The notes under the pieces were generated by a model that was not told where the DNA came from, did no database searches, and worked only from the letters and a program-made list of their open reading frames with translations. A stretch of DNA of 64,000 bases, from the NCBI RefSeq assembly GCF_001618175.1, contig NZ_LPXN01000116.1, positions 1 to 64,000 on the forward strand. Direction: 5' to 3'. Source of the stretch: Oceanibaculum pacificum (GTDB lineage: Bacteria > Pseudomonadota > Alphaproteobacteria > Oceanibaculales > Oceanibaculaceae). The translations under genes and the position numbers were made by a program. Below are positions 28,399-36,392 of the stretch, piece after piece. The first letter of the stretch is position 1. Each line of letters opens with the position of its first letter.

Positions 28399-28428
28399 GC
28401 GGGCGGCGGCCATCCGGCCGCCGCCCGC
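28399..28428 (+). terminator. Hairpin terminator after the parB-like gene
   Basis: A perfect 13-bp stem, GCGGGCGGCGGCC at 28399-28411 and its complement at 28416-28428, with a 4-nt loop, begins 7 nt after the stop codon. It lacks a T tract but is very stable and well placed as a terminator. Confidence 0.7.
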
Positions 28429-28505
28429 TCATGATTAAACCCTAGTTCGCCAGATCAGGAGCACAGTTCTGGAAATTGCGCACGGAAACCATAAATATTG
28501 GCGGC

Positions 28506-28774
28506 GTGAGCTTAGCCTGACAGGTCTGCTCAGTTGGGGTTCGATTCCCCTTCACATCGCCTGTCTCGGTGGCCTTCTGACGTTCCTGGGGCTGTCAGCC
28601 TTGCATTTCTGCAACGAACGCCCTCAAAAGCGAGGGGAAAGGGAGGTGACCATGACACAGACAGGTAAAACTCGCTCTTTCGACGGGTACCAGGTTATGA
28701 AGGCATTTACTTCAACCACATGGGCCATCGGGACGGGGATGTGGGCTGGTCTTGCCCTGTCAGGCTAAGCTCAC
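28506..28774. repeat. 269-bp unit bounded by 18-bp perfect inverted repeats
   Basis: GTGAGCTTAGCCTGACAG at 28506-28523 is exactly inverted at 28757-28774. Just inside the left copy, 28536-28550 reads GGGG-TTCGATT-CCCC, a 7-nt-loop arm with the shape and sequence of a tRNA T arm, but no other tRNA arms are found. The unit also holds a small ORF with a strong ribosome site whose last codons form the right repeat. It could be a small mobile or attachment relic, or a structured RNA whose ends pair. Confidence 0.7.
28652..28768 (+). CDS. Small ORF, 38 aa, inside the inverted-repeat unit
   Basis: The frame starts at ATG 28652 with GGGAGGTGACC directly upstream, close to a consensus Shine-Dalgarno sequence, and ends at TAA 28766-28768. 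It encodes MTQTGKTRSFDGYQVM and then a Trp/Gly-rich mildly hydrophobic C-terminus (TTWAIGTGMWAGLALSG). I recognise no family. The ribosome site is the main evidence that it is translated. Its last four codons lie in the right-hand inverted repeat, so RNA folding could affect termination. Confidence 0.45.
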   Translation: MTQTGKTRSFDGYQVMKAFTSTTWAIGTGMWAGLALSG

Positions 28775-28806
28775 GGAGAAGCTGGACCGACGGACTATTC
28801 CGAAGG

Positions 28807-29580
28807 TTAACGGTTGTCAAACAAACCGGAAATCGCTGACGCCCACTTGATGGCATCATAGGCGGCACGGCGAAGGGCCGGCTTCGATCCATGTACGTCG
28901 CCCATGGTCCTGCGTAGGATCTGCAACATTTGAGCTGCGTGATTGGTAGCGTTCTTCGCTTCGCTGACGATAGCCTCAGCGTCGGCTTCGGCCATGCCAA
29001 TCGCCATGAGCTCAGCTTTCATATCGTCGAAAACACCCAGGTGCTTGGCCGCCGTGTTGACCTTCGCCGCGAAGGCGACGTGTGCTGGATCGCCGATACT
29101 GTGTGCTGCATACAATTCCTGCATCAGTGTATCGACCGCTCCACAAGCGGCGGTGATGGCCCCAGTCTCATCTCCGCCCACGAGGCGCTTCATTGCTTTT
29201 GCAAGCTCGGAAGCTGGAGACGACGGAAGGAAAAGTGCCTCGCGCCGATCAAGAAGAGCAACGGGTACGAAGGCGCCATCGACATATTCGTAGCCATGCT
29301 GAGTGAAAAGCTCACGAACCCGTTCGCTGTCCGAAAAATGATCGGCGAGTATCCGTAGCGCTGTTAGACGCGCTCCAGGTTCGAGGCGATAGAACGCCTG
29401 CTCGACCCCGGCTAGGAATGGATCCCAATACTGCTTCGGAGCATTGACCCCAGTGATTCCAGCTGCGGCGACGGCTGCGCGTGCGTTGGTGAGTGAAAGG
29501 CTGCGGAGCTCAGCAAGGAGCACCCCGAAGAGCCGTCCGACTTCTTCCTCAGATAGCATCTCTACACTCGGAGACGTCAT
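28807..29580 (-). CDS. Abortive-infection-family-like protein (Abi_C type)
   Basis: A 257-aa helical protein. The C-terminal half (VDTLMQELYAAHSIGDPAHV, IVSEAKNATNHAAQMLQILR, RRTMGDVHGSKPALRRAAYD) resembles the abortive infection C-terminal domain found with many toxins and sensors, including the small-residue-His pattern GDVHG. The N-terminal 90 residues (LFGVLLAELRSLSL, YWDPFLAGVEQAFYRL) show no clear family. I chose ATG 29580; a TTG at 29619 is an alternative. It is transcribed alone on the minus strand and is likely defence cargo between ICE core operons. Confidence 0.6.
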   Translation of the reverse strand: MTSPSVEMLSEEEVGRLFGVLLAELRSLSLTNARAAVAAAGITGVNAPKQYWDPFLAGVEQAFYRLEPGARLTALRILADHFSDSERVRELFTQHGYEYVDGAFVPVALLDRREALFLPSSPASELAKAMKRLVGGDETGAITAACGAVDTLMQELYAAHSIGDPAHVAFAAKVNTAAKHLGVFDDMKAELMAIGMAEADAEAIVSEAKNATNHAAQMLQILRRTMGDVHGSKPALRRAAYDAIKWASAISGLFDNR

Positions 29581-29733
29581 GCGTTTTGTCCGTAAGCAGC
29601 ATGTTTGATCTGTAGGCAAAGGCGGTCATGTATTCTTCTGCGGCCATGCTTGCCTCGCAGGTGAGTTTAGTGCCTATAAGTAACCCACGGCATGCACCCA
29701 CGAGAACTTCTTTTCTAGGGGTATCTGCTCGTT

Positions 29734-30777
29734 CTAGAACAACCAAGAGAACGGCAGCGCCTGTACGCGGCGACAGCGGGTGCAGCGAAAGTTTTCCGTG
29801 AAAACGAGGCGGCAGGCGTTGTGCACTGTGACGCCGAGCGGCGCTCTGCAATCGGGACACCGGATATGCGGGGCAAGCGTTTCGCTCAGGGTGGCGCAGA
29901 CGGACACAGCGTTCTCGTCGCCGTGCACCAGGTCGGCTCCGAACAGGGAACGGACGACGAACGCTGTCTTCGCGCCGTCTTCCATCGGCTTGACCCGATC
30001 ATAGAGTTCGAGGACGACATGGGCTAGGTAGAGCAGCAAATACGGCAGATGCGCATAGAGCCCCTCGTAGATGTCGTCCTCGGATGGGTCCTTGAAGATG
30101 AAGTTGAAGTTCTCGGGGCTCGTTCGTAGCTCGATCCGTTGCACCGTGACGAGGTGCACCGCGTGCTGGAACAGTCCGTAGAGACCTACTCCGTTACGCG
30201 CGTCGAATAGCGTCTCGCAGACATGCTCGGCGTCGACATACGCACCGAGCCGTGTGCGAGCGAGCGCCTGGGCGACGATCTCCTTCCGGCGATTCCCCAG
30301 CCTGCTCGGCGCCAACACCGTCGGGTCGCCGGCGGTGAAGGCGGCATAGAAACCGTCTTCGTCTCCGAGCACCCACGACAGATAGACGAGACTGTCCGTC
30401 AACGGCTTGCGCAACAGGTTGAGGGCGACGACCGACTTCCGCTTCTCGAGGCAGCTCAGCGCCTCGAACAGGTGATGCAGCGTGTCCGACACCATGCCCA
30501 TGGTGATCGTGTTGAGGACGATCCGGCGCGCCGCGTCGCCGTAGCCGGCGCGGCGGAGCGCGGTCAGGCTGTCTTCTTCGGCGAGCGCCTCCAGCGCCTC
30601 CGCTTCGCTGGGATCCTGGAATGTCACGGTCACCCAATGGGCACGGGCGCCCTCGTACTCGACCAGCATCCGGGCGCATTCGTCATGCAGGAAATAGCAA
30701 TACTCATGCGCCAGACGGAGGTGCTGGGGAATACGCGCGAGACGGCGGCGCGGAATGAGGACGCCCGTTGTGGTCAT
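29734..30777 (-). CDS. Hypothetical protein with C-terminal zinc ribbon
   Basis: A 347-aa protein, largely helical (LHHLFEALSCLEKRKSVVAL, LLYLAHVVLELYDRV), ending in a treble-clef-like zinc ribbon: Cys pairs in IRCPDCRAPLG and FRCTRCRRVQ about 25 residues apart. The ribbon is seen directly, the function is unknown. It precedes the Abi_C-like gene on the same strand with a 150-bp gap. The combination of a helical HEPN-like body and a zinc ribbon recalls phage-defence cargo, but there is no diagnostic catalytic motif. Confidence 0.6.
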   Translation of the reverse strand: MTTTGVLIPRRRLARIPQHLRLAHEYCYFLHDECARMLVEYEGARAHWVTVTFQDPSEAEALEALAEEDSLTALRRAGYGDAARRIVLNTITMGMVSDTLHHLFEALSCLEKRKSVVALNLLRKPLTDSLVYLSWVLGDEDGFYAAFTAGDPTVLAPSRLGNRRKEIVAQALARTRLGAYVDAEHVCETLFDARNGVGLYGLFQHAVHLVTVQRIELRTSPENFNFIFKDPSEDDIYEGLYAHLPYLLLYLAHVVLELYDRVKPMEDGAKTAFVVRSLFGADLVHGDENAVSVCATLSETLAPHIRCPDCRAPLGVTVHNACRLVFTENFRCTRCRRVQALPFSWLF

Positions 30778-31405
30778 GGCTCGACAGTACCATCGGCGTG
30801 CCTCGCTTGTCCGGTTTGCGGTCGCGAAAGCGTTTCAACCGCGGTCGTGATTGCTGCCTGCTTGGGGTGCGGAGGCCGAGATTGGTGTAGAGCTTGCACG
30901 GCCCCTGTTCCCGGTGTGCGGACAGGCGAGGGCATGTAGCCGATGCCCGGTATTGGGCCCCCGCGACTCCGCTATCCGCCCAACGGCCGGCGTCACGATC
31001 CCGATCCGGCAGCACCTTCTTGTCGCCTCGCGGTCCGAACGAGCGTGCATCTTCGATGAGGCGAGCGGTGGCCTCGATGAGGCCCGTCGCCGTGGTCACC
31101 GGCTGACGAAACCAGCTACCATACTGTCGATCCGCCGTCGTGAGATGGCCCCATAGCCCTGCTCCGGCTGTGAGGACCTATGGCGGTCCCCGTCCCGGCG
31201 AAACCGGCTCCGGCGACTATTTTCCCCGCCCGCCTTCGCGCGCTCCGGCGGGCTTCCTCGCGCCCGCTGCGCTCCAAAATAGTCGCCTCCACCGGTCCTC
31301 CGCTGGCGCTCCGGCCCTCCGGGTGCGCCGGTCCGGCGCCCGCCATGGACGGTCCGCCGTAAGCAGGGCGATGGGCGCCCTGCACCATCAAAGGAGGATC
31401 AGATC
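30778..31405. repeat. Non-coding leader with long inverted repeat before DUF736
   Basis: I see no supported gene in these 628 bp. GGCGACTATTTT at 31212-31223 is exactly inverted at 31276-31287, and ACCGG/CCGGT four bases further out also pairs, giving a 21-bp imperfect repeat around a GC-rich core. TCCGGCCCTCCGGGTGCG at 31310-31327 repeats the element before ardC. A ribosome site (AAAGGAGG) for the DUF736 gene closes the region. Confidence 0.6.
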
Positions 31406-31738
31406 ATGGCAGCCATCGGATACGTCAACCGCCAGGCGGACGGCTCCTACAAGGGCTTCATCAACACCCTCAGCATCCGGCGCAGCGTCGTGCTCGTGGC
31501 GAACCGCGACAAGGACGCCGAGAACCAGCCCGACTTCCGGGTCTTCACCGACGACCGCGACCGGGTGGAGCTCGGCGCCGGCTGGAAGCGGGTGGGCCAG
31601 AACTCGGGCAACAGCTACGTCTCGCTGAGCCTGGCCGCCCCGGAATTCGGGCCGCGCAAGCTCTACGCCAACCTCGGCCGCGCCGCCGGGCAGGACGATC
31701 CCGACACCTTCGCGATCATCTGGAACCCGGTCGACTGA
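31406..31738 (+). CDS. DUF736 protein (first copy)
   Basis: A 110-aa protein of the DUF736 family (GYVNRQADGSYKGFINTLSI, DFRVFTDD, YVSLSLAAPEFGPRKLYANL). These small proteins are markers of alphaproteobacterial conjugative elements and often sit beside traF and the relaxase; some are thought to be single-stranded-DNA related, but function is not established. AAAGGAGG precedes the ATG. A perfect terminator follows. A diverged second copy ends the trb operon at 53507. Confidence 0.92.
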   Translation: MAAIGYVNRQADGSYKGFINTLSIRRSVVLVANRDKDAENQPDFRVFTDDRDRVELGAGWKRVGQNSGNSYVSLSLAAPEFGPRKLYANLGRAAGQDDPDTFAIIWNPVD

Positions 31739-31751
31739 CGGCCGCCGCCTC

Positions 31752-31784
31752 GGCCCCGCGCCCTCCCGGGCGCGGGGCCTTTCG
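31752..31784 (+). terminator. Rho-independent terminator after DUF736
   Basis: GGCCCCGCGCCC at 31752-31763 pairs perfectly with GGGCGCGGGGCC at 31768-31779 over a TCCC loop, followed by TTTC. It starts 13 nt after the DUF736 stop. Confidence 0.85.
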
Positions 31785-31906
31785 CCTGTCCCGGAAGGGG
31801 AGGCGAATTCCCGGACGGCCGTTTTCGCCGGTCCCGGATCGCTCCCTCGCGCGCCCATCCTCGCCGTCAACGGCGCGATCCTGCCGGTCGCGACGAGGTG
31901 ACGACG

Positions 31907-32137
31907 ATGAGCGACGACGACCACGAACGCGCCGCCCGCGCGAAGAAAGGCAGCCCCTTCCTCAACACCGCCCAGGCCGCCCATTACGTCGGCCTGTCGG
32001 GCCGCACGCTCGAGAAAATGCGCGTGACCGGCGGGGGGCCGAAGTATCGCAAACACGGCCGCTACGTCCGCTACCACATCGACGACCTCGACGCCTGGTC
32101 CGACTCCCGGTCCAAGGGATCGACCTCCGATGCGTGA
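31907..32137 (+). CDS. rdfS: RdfS-like helix-turn-helix excisionase
   Basis: A 76-aa MerR/excisionase-type winged-helix protein (FLNTAQAAHYVGLSGRTLEK, GGPKYRKHGRYVRYHIDDLD). In ICEMlSymR7A the recombination directionality factor RdfS has this fold and position, just before traF, and is the target of FseA activation. I chose ATG 31907 with GAGG upstream; GTG 31898 is possible. It overlaps traF by 8 nt. The assignment as RdfS rests on fold, size and synteny; no integrase is in the window to pair it with. Confidence 0.75.
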   Translation: MSDDDHERAARAKKGSPFLNTAQAAHYVGLSGRTLEKMRVTGGGPKYRKHGRYVRYHIDDLDAWSDSRSKGSTSDA

Positions 32138-32693
32138 GGATCGGCTCCTGCTGTCCGGCGCTCTGCGGCCGACGCGGCGCCGGCGCGGGCGTCGCCGCCC
32201 GTGCGTCCCGTTCGCCCTCGCGGGCCTCGGGCTCGCGGCGCTCGGCTTCGCGGCGCTTGCCGAGCCGGCGCCGCGCCTGGTCTGGAACGCCAGCGCCAGC
32301 GTGCCCGTGGGGCTCTACTGGGTCAGCCGCGCCGCACCGGTGCGTGGCGATCTGGTGCTCGCCACCCTGCCGCCCGACGCCCGCCGGCTCGCGGCCGACC
32401 GTGGCTATCTGCCGGCCGGGGTACCGTTGGTGAAGCGTCTCGTGGCGATTGCGGACGACGTCATCTGCGCCGTCGGCGATGCCGTCTTCATCAACGGCAC
32501 GTATGTCGCCACGCGTCGCAATCGCGACTCCTTGGGCCGCGAACTGCCGCGCTGGACCGGCTGTCGCACGCTCGCCGCCGACGAGCTGTTCCTGCTGATG
32601 GCCGGTGTCTCCGGCTCGTTCGACGGCCGGTACTTCGGGCCGGTGCGGGGCGCCATGATCATCGGGAGGCTCGTGCCGCTATGGACCGGGTGA
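32130..32693 (+). CDS. traF: TraF-like conjugal signal peptidase (S26)
   Basis: A 187-aa protein with one N-terminal membrane span (about 28-45), a Ser nucleophile region NASASVPVGLYW and a catalytic Lys region PLVKRLVAIADDV, the S26 signal-peptidase-like pattern of TraF. In RP4-type systems TraF cyclises the TrbC pilin after proteolysis. A Cys pair (ICAVGD, TGCRTL) may stabilise the periplasmic domain. It overlaps rdfS upstream and the lytic transglycosylase downstream, forming one operon. Confidence 0.9.
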   Translation: MREDRLLLSGALRPTRRRRGRRRPCVPFALAGLGLAALGFAALAEPAPRLVWNASASVPVGLYWVSRAAPVRGDLVLATLPPDARRLAADRGYLPAGVPLVKRLVAIADDVICAVGDAVFINGTYVATRRNRDSLGRELPRWTGCRTLAADELFLLMAGVSGSFDGRYFGPVRGAMIIGRLVPLWTG

Positions 32694-33331
32694 CCGTCCT
32701 GGCGCTGGGCGCGGTTGTCCTTGCGACTTTTGCCTGCTCGTCCTCCGTCGTCGCTGAACCGGTCACCGTCGAGCAGCGGCTCGACCGCTGGGAGCCGTTC
32801 ATCGCCGAGGCCTTCGCCCGGTTCGCCGTCCCGAAGACTTGGATACGCGCGGTTATCGCGGCCGAGAGCGTGGGGCGAATTATGCTCGACGGCCGTCCGA
32901 TCACTTCATCCGCCGGCGCCATGGGGCTCATGCAGGTGATGCCGGGGACCTATGAAGAGATGCGTCGGCGACATGGTCTTGGTGGCGATCCGCACGACCC
33001 ACGCGACAACATCTTGGCCGGGACCGCCTATCTCCGCGCTCTGTACGAGTGCTTCGGATTCCCCGGCCTCTTCGCCGCCTACAATGCCGGGCCCGGTCGC
33101 TACCAAGAGCATCTGACCGACGGGCGACCGCTGCCGCGCGAGACCCGTGCCTACCTCGCACGGCTCGATCCGTCGCGTCTGGCAACAGAGGCCGCACGGG
33201 CCGCGGAAGCGGATCGGCGTCTCTTCTTCCCTTTGCGCGCGACGGTGACGGACGGTCGCGAGTCGTCGTCGACGATGGCCACGGACAGCCTGTTCGTGCC
33301 CTTGCGTACCGTTCCGGGCGAGGACCGATGA
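32681..33331 (+). CDS. Lytic transglycosylase of the conjugation system
   Basis: A 216-aa secreted SLT-domain protein. The signal sequence covers about 1-25 (LGAVVLATFACSSSVVAEP). The catalytic Glu is in VIAAESVG, followed by SSAGAMGLMQVMPGT and GLFAAYNAGPGRY, the classic SLT motifs. It locally cuts peptidoglycan to let the mating channel assemble (VirB1/TrbN-like role). ATG 32681 overlaps the traF end by 13 nt. Confidence 0.92.
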   Translation: MDRVTVLALGAVVLATFACSSSVVAEPVTVEQRLDRWEPFIAEAFARFAVPKTWIRAVIAAESVGRIMLDGRPITSSAGAMGLMQVMPGTYEEMRRRHGLGGDPHDPRDNILAGTAYLRALYECFGFPGLFAAYNAGPGRYQEHLTDGRPLPRETRAYLARLDPSRLATEAARAAEADRRLFFPLRATVTDGRESSSTMATDSLFVPLRTVPGEDR

Positions 33332-33414
33332 ACCGCGACGGCGCGGCCGGTGCCCTGTCGGAGCGAGAGGGCCTCGTCTCGGTTGTCCCAGCGTACCAGC
33401 CAGGACGAAGCGCC

Positions 33415-33520
33415 CGTCAAGGATGCACGGTCCCCCCAAAATGCTCCGCTGCGCTGGCGCTCCGCTCCGCATTTCGGCTCCCCCGCGCCCCGCTTCGCGG
33501 CGCCTCCGGCGTCCTTGACG
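33415..33520. repeat. GC-rich hairpin region before a small ICE gene
   Basis: CGTCAAGGATGC at 33415-33426 and GCGTCCTTGACG at 33509-33520 pair with one mismatch, enclosing an inner AAATGC/GCATTT pair (about 33438-33473) and CG-rich stems. It lies between the lytic transglycosylase and the gene at 33586. It is the third large GC-rich hairpin placed just before an ICE gene in this window. Confidence 0.55.
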
Positions 33521-33585
33521 GCCGCTTCGCCGGCCGATGGCGGGAGCTGTCCTCGATGAGGAGGACAGCAACTACGGAGGTTCCG

Positions 33586-33948
33586 ATGACCACGCTTCAC
33601 ACGCATCCGCACGCCGCGTTCGACCGCTTCCCGCAGCTCCGCCGCGACCTGATCGCCGAGTTCGGAACGGACAAAATCGACGCCGTTATCGAGCATTTCA
33701 TCGCCGCCGAGCGCGCCGATTTCCACTGGGACGGACGCATCGCGGAGATGAATCTCGGCGCCTGGGAGAGCCTCGACGACGAGGACGAGACGTATGAGCG
33801 GGTGGCAATTCTCGGCTACTTCCGCGCCCGCTACTACGTCGCGACGTGTCTCGTCGATGGCGACCGGCACATTCATTGGATGCTCGGTCTGCGGCATTTC
33901 GAGAGCTTCGAGAGCGCCGAACAGGCGTTCCTGGCGGGCGGCGGGTGA
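33586..33948 (+). CDS. Conserved-type ICE hypothetical protein
   Basis: A 120-aa acidic protein (HPHAAFDRFPQLRRDLIAEF, FIAAERADFHWDGRIAEMNL, FRARYYVATCLVDGDRHIHW). No named family comes to mind. ACGGAGG precedes ATG 33586. It sits between the lytic transglycosylase and the relaxase, followed by the candidate transfer origin, so it may belong to the DNA-processing group. Confidence 0.7.
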   Translation: MTTLHTHPHAAFDRFPQLRRDLIAEFGTDKIDAVIEHFIAAERADFHWDGRIAEMNLGAWESLDDEDETYERVAILGYFRARYYVATCLVDGDRHIHWMLGLRHFESFESAEQAFLAGGG

Positions 33949-34109
33949 TCCCGCCGACCGCCTCGGGAGCGACGCTGTTTGGTGCCGCTCCCACCTTCTT
34001 TATGCGGTGATCCCGGCCGGTGCTCGGCCCGTCGCCCGAGCCGAGGTTCGATGAGAGATCGCAGGTAATCGCAGGAGGGAGGGCAGGTGGCTCGGAAGTC
34101 CGGTAGGGC

Positions 34110-34240
34110 AAGATAAAAGGATGGCGCCATAGGTCGCTTATGTCTTTGTCTGCACATCGTTTTCCCTGGCGCCATGCCTTGCCGGGATGGCGCCAGGGCG
34201 CCCGCAACTCCTTGGTCTGCCGCGATCTTCATGGCGCCGG
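34110..34240. repeat. Candidate oriT region: repeated ATGGCGCCA dyads before relaxase
   Basis: CCCTGGCGCCAT at 34164-34175 is exactly inverted at 34187-34198 (11-nt spacer). Two more ATGGCGCC copies lie near 34123 and 34229. The cluster fills the 355-bp spacer directly upstream of the relaxase gene, the usual place for an origin of transfer, with AT-richer stretches around it (GATAAAAGG, TTATGTCTTTGTC). The nic site cannot be placed from sequence alone. Confidence 0.5.
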
Positions 34241-34303
34241 CTTGCGGCGGGGGACGGCAGCCGTCTACTCGTGGATCACGATGCCAACTGACCGGCGGCG
34301 ATC

Positions 34304-36286
34304 ATGAAGGATGACGACGACTTCACGCCGAGGCTCGGCCGGATCCGCGCGCGCGGCAGCAAGCGTGGCCGCCGTTACCTGCACCAGGTGCTGCGGTCGG
34401 TGGCGTTCGCCGGCGGCCGGCCGTCGGCGGGCCGCGGCACCTTCCAGGGCAACCGCATTGGCCGCGGCGCCGGCGTCGGCCGGGTGCTCGCTTCCCGCGA
34501 CCGCTACGCCGCCTACCGGGCGCGCCGGGTGATCGTGAAGTCGCGGATCGTCAAGCTGCAGGGGCAGGGGCGGAAGGCGGCCCAGCTTCATCTCCGCTAC
34601 ATCCAGCGCGACGGCGTCACCCGCGAGGGGTTGCCCGGCGATCTGTATGACGCCGAGTCCGACCGCGCCGACGGCCGGGCGTTCCTTGAGCGCGGGGAGG
34701 GCGACCGGCACCAGTTCCGCTTCATCGTCTCGGCCGAAGACGCCGCCGAGTACGACGAGCTGAAGGGCTTCACCCGCCGGCTGATGCGGCAGATGGAGGA
34801 GGACCTCGGCACCCGGCTCGACTGGGTGGCGGTCGACCATTTCAACACTGGCCATCCCCACACCCACATCGTGCTGCTCGGCCGGGACGATCAGGGCAAG
34901 GACCTGGTCATTGCCCGCGACTACCTCGCCAGGGGCATGCGTGAGCGGGCGGCGGAGATCGTCGGCCTCGACCTCGGGCCGCGGTCCGATCTGGAGATCG
35001 AGCACCGCCTGCGCCGGGAGGTGGAGCAGGAGCGCTTCACCAGCCTCGACCGCGGCCTGCTGCGCGAGGTCGGTGATGACGGTCTTGTCGGGTCCAGCAC
35101 CGTGGACGGCGACGCCTTCCGCCAGACGCTGCGCGTCGGCCGGTTGCAGAAGCTCCGCCGCCTCGGGCTCGCCGAGGAGGTTGGTCCGGGCCGGTGGCGG
35201 CTCGCCGAAGACCTGGAGCCAGTGCTGCGCCGGATGGGCGAGCGCGGTGACATCATCAAGACGATGCACCGGGAGATGGTCCGCGAAGGGCGGGACCGGG
35301 CGACCGCGGACTACGCCATCTACGACCCGGCCGACCCAAAGGCGCGGCGGCTCGTCGGCCGCGTCGTTGCGCGCGGTCTCTCCGACGAGATCGACGACCA
35401 CCATTACCTGATCGCGGATGGTGTCGACGGCCGGGCCCATTACATCGACATCGGCAGGGCGGACGCGACTGACCCATTGCCGGACGGCGCGATCGTCGCC
35501 ATCGAGCCGATGCGGGCCGCGCCGAGAGACGTGGACAGGACTATCGCCGAGATCGCGGACGCGAACGATGGACGATACAGCGTGGACATCCATCTCCGGC
35601 ACGACCCCACGGCGACGGTAACGTTCGCCGAGACGCATGTGCGGCGGCTCGAGGCGATGCGGCGGCGCGGCATGGGCGTCGAGCGGCAGCTGGACGGCAC
35701 CTGGATGATCGCGCCCGATCATCTGGACCGGGCGGCGGCTTACGAACGAAGCCGGGCACAGGCGAGCCCGGTCATCGTCGAGATGCTGTCAGCCGTGTCG
35801 CTCGACCGCCAGGTCGGCGCCGCCGGCGCGACGTGGCTTGACCGCGAGTTGCTCGCCGACACGCCGACGACCCTCCGGGACGCGGGCTTCGGCCGCGAGG
35901 TGCGCCAGGCGCTCGACCGGCGCCGGCAGTGGTTGGTCGAGCAGGAGCTCGCCCGCCAGGAGCACGACCGGATCGTCTACCGCGCCAACATGTTGGGCAT
36001 CCTGCGCCGGCGCGAGCTGACACGGGTCGCGGATCAGCTCTCGGGTGAGCTTGGCCTGCAATACGCCGAGAGTGAACTCGGCCAGCGGATCGAGGGTGTC
36101 TACCGCCGGCGGCTCGACCTCGCCAGCGGCCGGTTTGCGGTGATCGAGAAGGCGCGTGAGTTCACGCTGGTGCCCTGGCGGCCGGTGCTTGAGCGCAACC
36201 TCGGGAAGCGGGTGTTCGGTGTGGCGCGCGGTGATGCGATCTCTTGGTCGCTGGGACGGAAGCGGAACGGACCGGGGCTATCGTAG
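34304..36286 (+). CDS. rlxS: RlxS-like relaxase (VirD2/DUF3363 family)
   Basis: A 660-aa relaxase. The N-terminal relaxase core has a candidate catalytic tyrosine in LHLRYIQRDG (Tyr99) and the metal-binding histidine triad HPHTHIV (His184, 186, 188). The rest is the DUF3363 region typical of rhizobial-type element relaxases (RDYLARGMRERAAEIVGLDL, DEIDDHHYLIADGVDGRAHY, LDRQVGAAGATWLDRELLAD). It nicks oriT and pilots the strand into the recipient. Between it and its coupling protein traG a CBASS island has been inserted; in simpler elements these genes lie closer. Confidence 0.93.
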   Translation: MKDDDDFTPRLGRIRARGSKRGRRYLHQVLRSVAFAGGRPSAGRGTFQGNRIGRGAGVGRVLASRDRYAAYRARRVIVKSRIVKLQGQGRKAAQLHLRYIQRDGVTREGLPGDLYDAESDRADGRAFLERGEGDRHQFRFIVSAEDAAEYDELKGFTRRLMRQMEEDLGTRLDWVAVDHFNTGHPHTHIVLLGRDDQGKDLVIARDYLARGMRERAAEIVGLDLGPRSDLEIEHRLRREVEQERFTSLDRGLLREVGDDGLVGSSTVDGDAFRQTLRVGRLQKLRRLGLAEEVGPGRWRLAEDLEPVLRRMGERGDIIKTMHREMVREGRDRATADYAIYDPADPKARRLVGRVVARGLSDEIDDHHYLIADGVDGRAHYIDIGRADATDPLPDGAIVAIEPMRAAPRDVDRTIAEIADANDGRYSVDIHLRHDPTATVTFAETHVRRLEAMRRRGMGVERQLDGTWMIAPDHLDRAAAYERSRAQASPVIVEMLSAVSLDRQVGAAGATWLDRELLADTPTTLRDAGFGREVRQALDRRRQWLVEQELARQEHDRIVYRANMLGILRRRELTRVADQLSGELGLQYAESELGQRIEGVYRRRLDLASGRFAVIEKAREFTLVPWRPVLERNLGKRVFGVARGDAISWSLGRKRNGPGLS

Positions 36287-36392
36287 GAACAGGATGTCGA
36301 ATTCCCACACGCGCGGATTGCGTCAATGTACGATCGGTACCATGAGCCGACTCCTACAGCGCACCGCGCAGGCTTGCCGCTGTCTATTGTTT

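Noticed and set aside
28524-28575. Possible tRNA at the T-arm-like hairpin
   Set aside because: Only a T arm can be drawn; there is no anticodon arm, D arm or acceptor stem at the right distances.
30223-30939. 238-codon plus-strand frame opposite the zinc-ribbon gene
   Set aside because: It is the complement of a well-formed minus-strand protein with a Cys4 ribbon and has no ribosome site.
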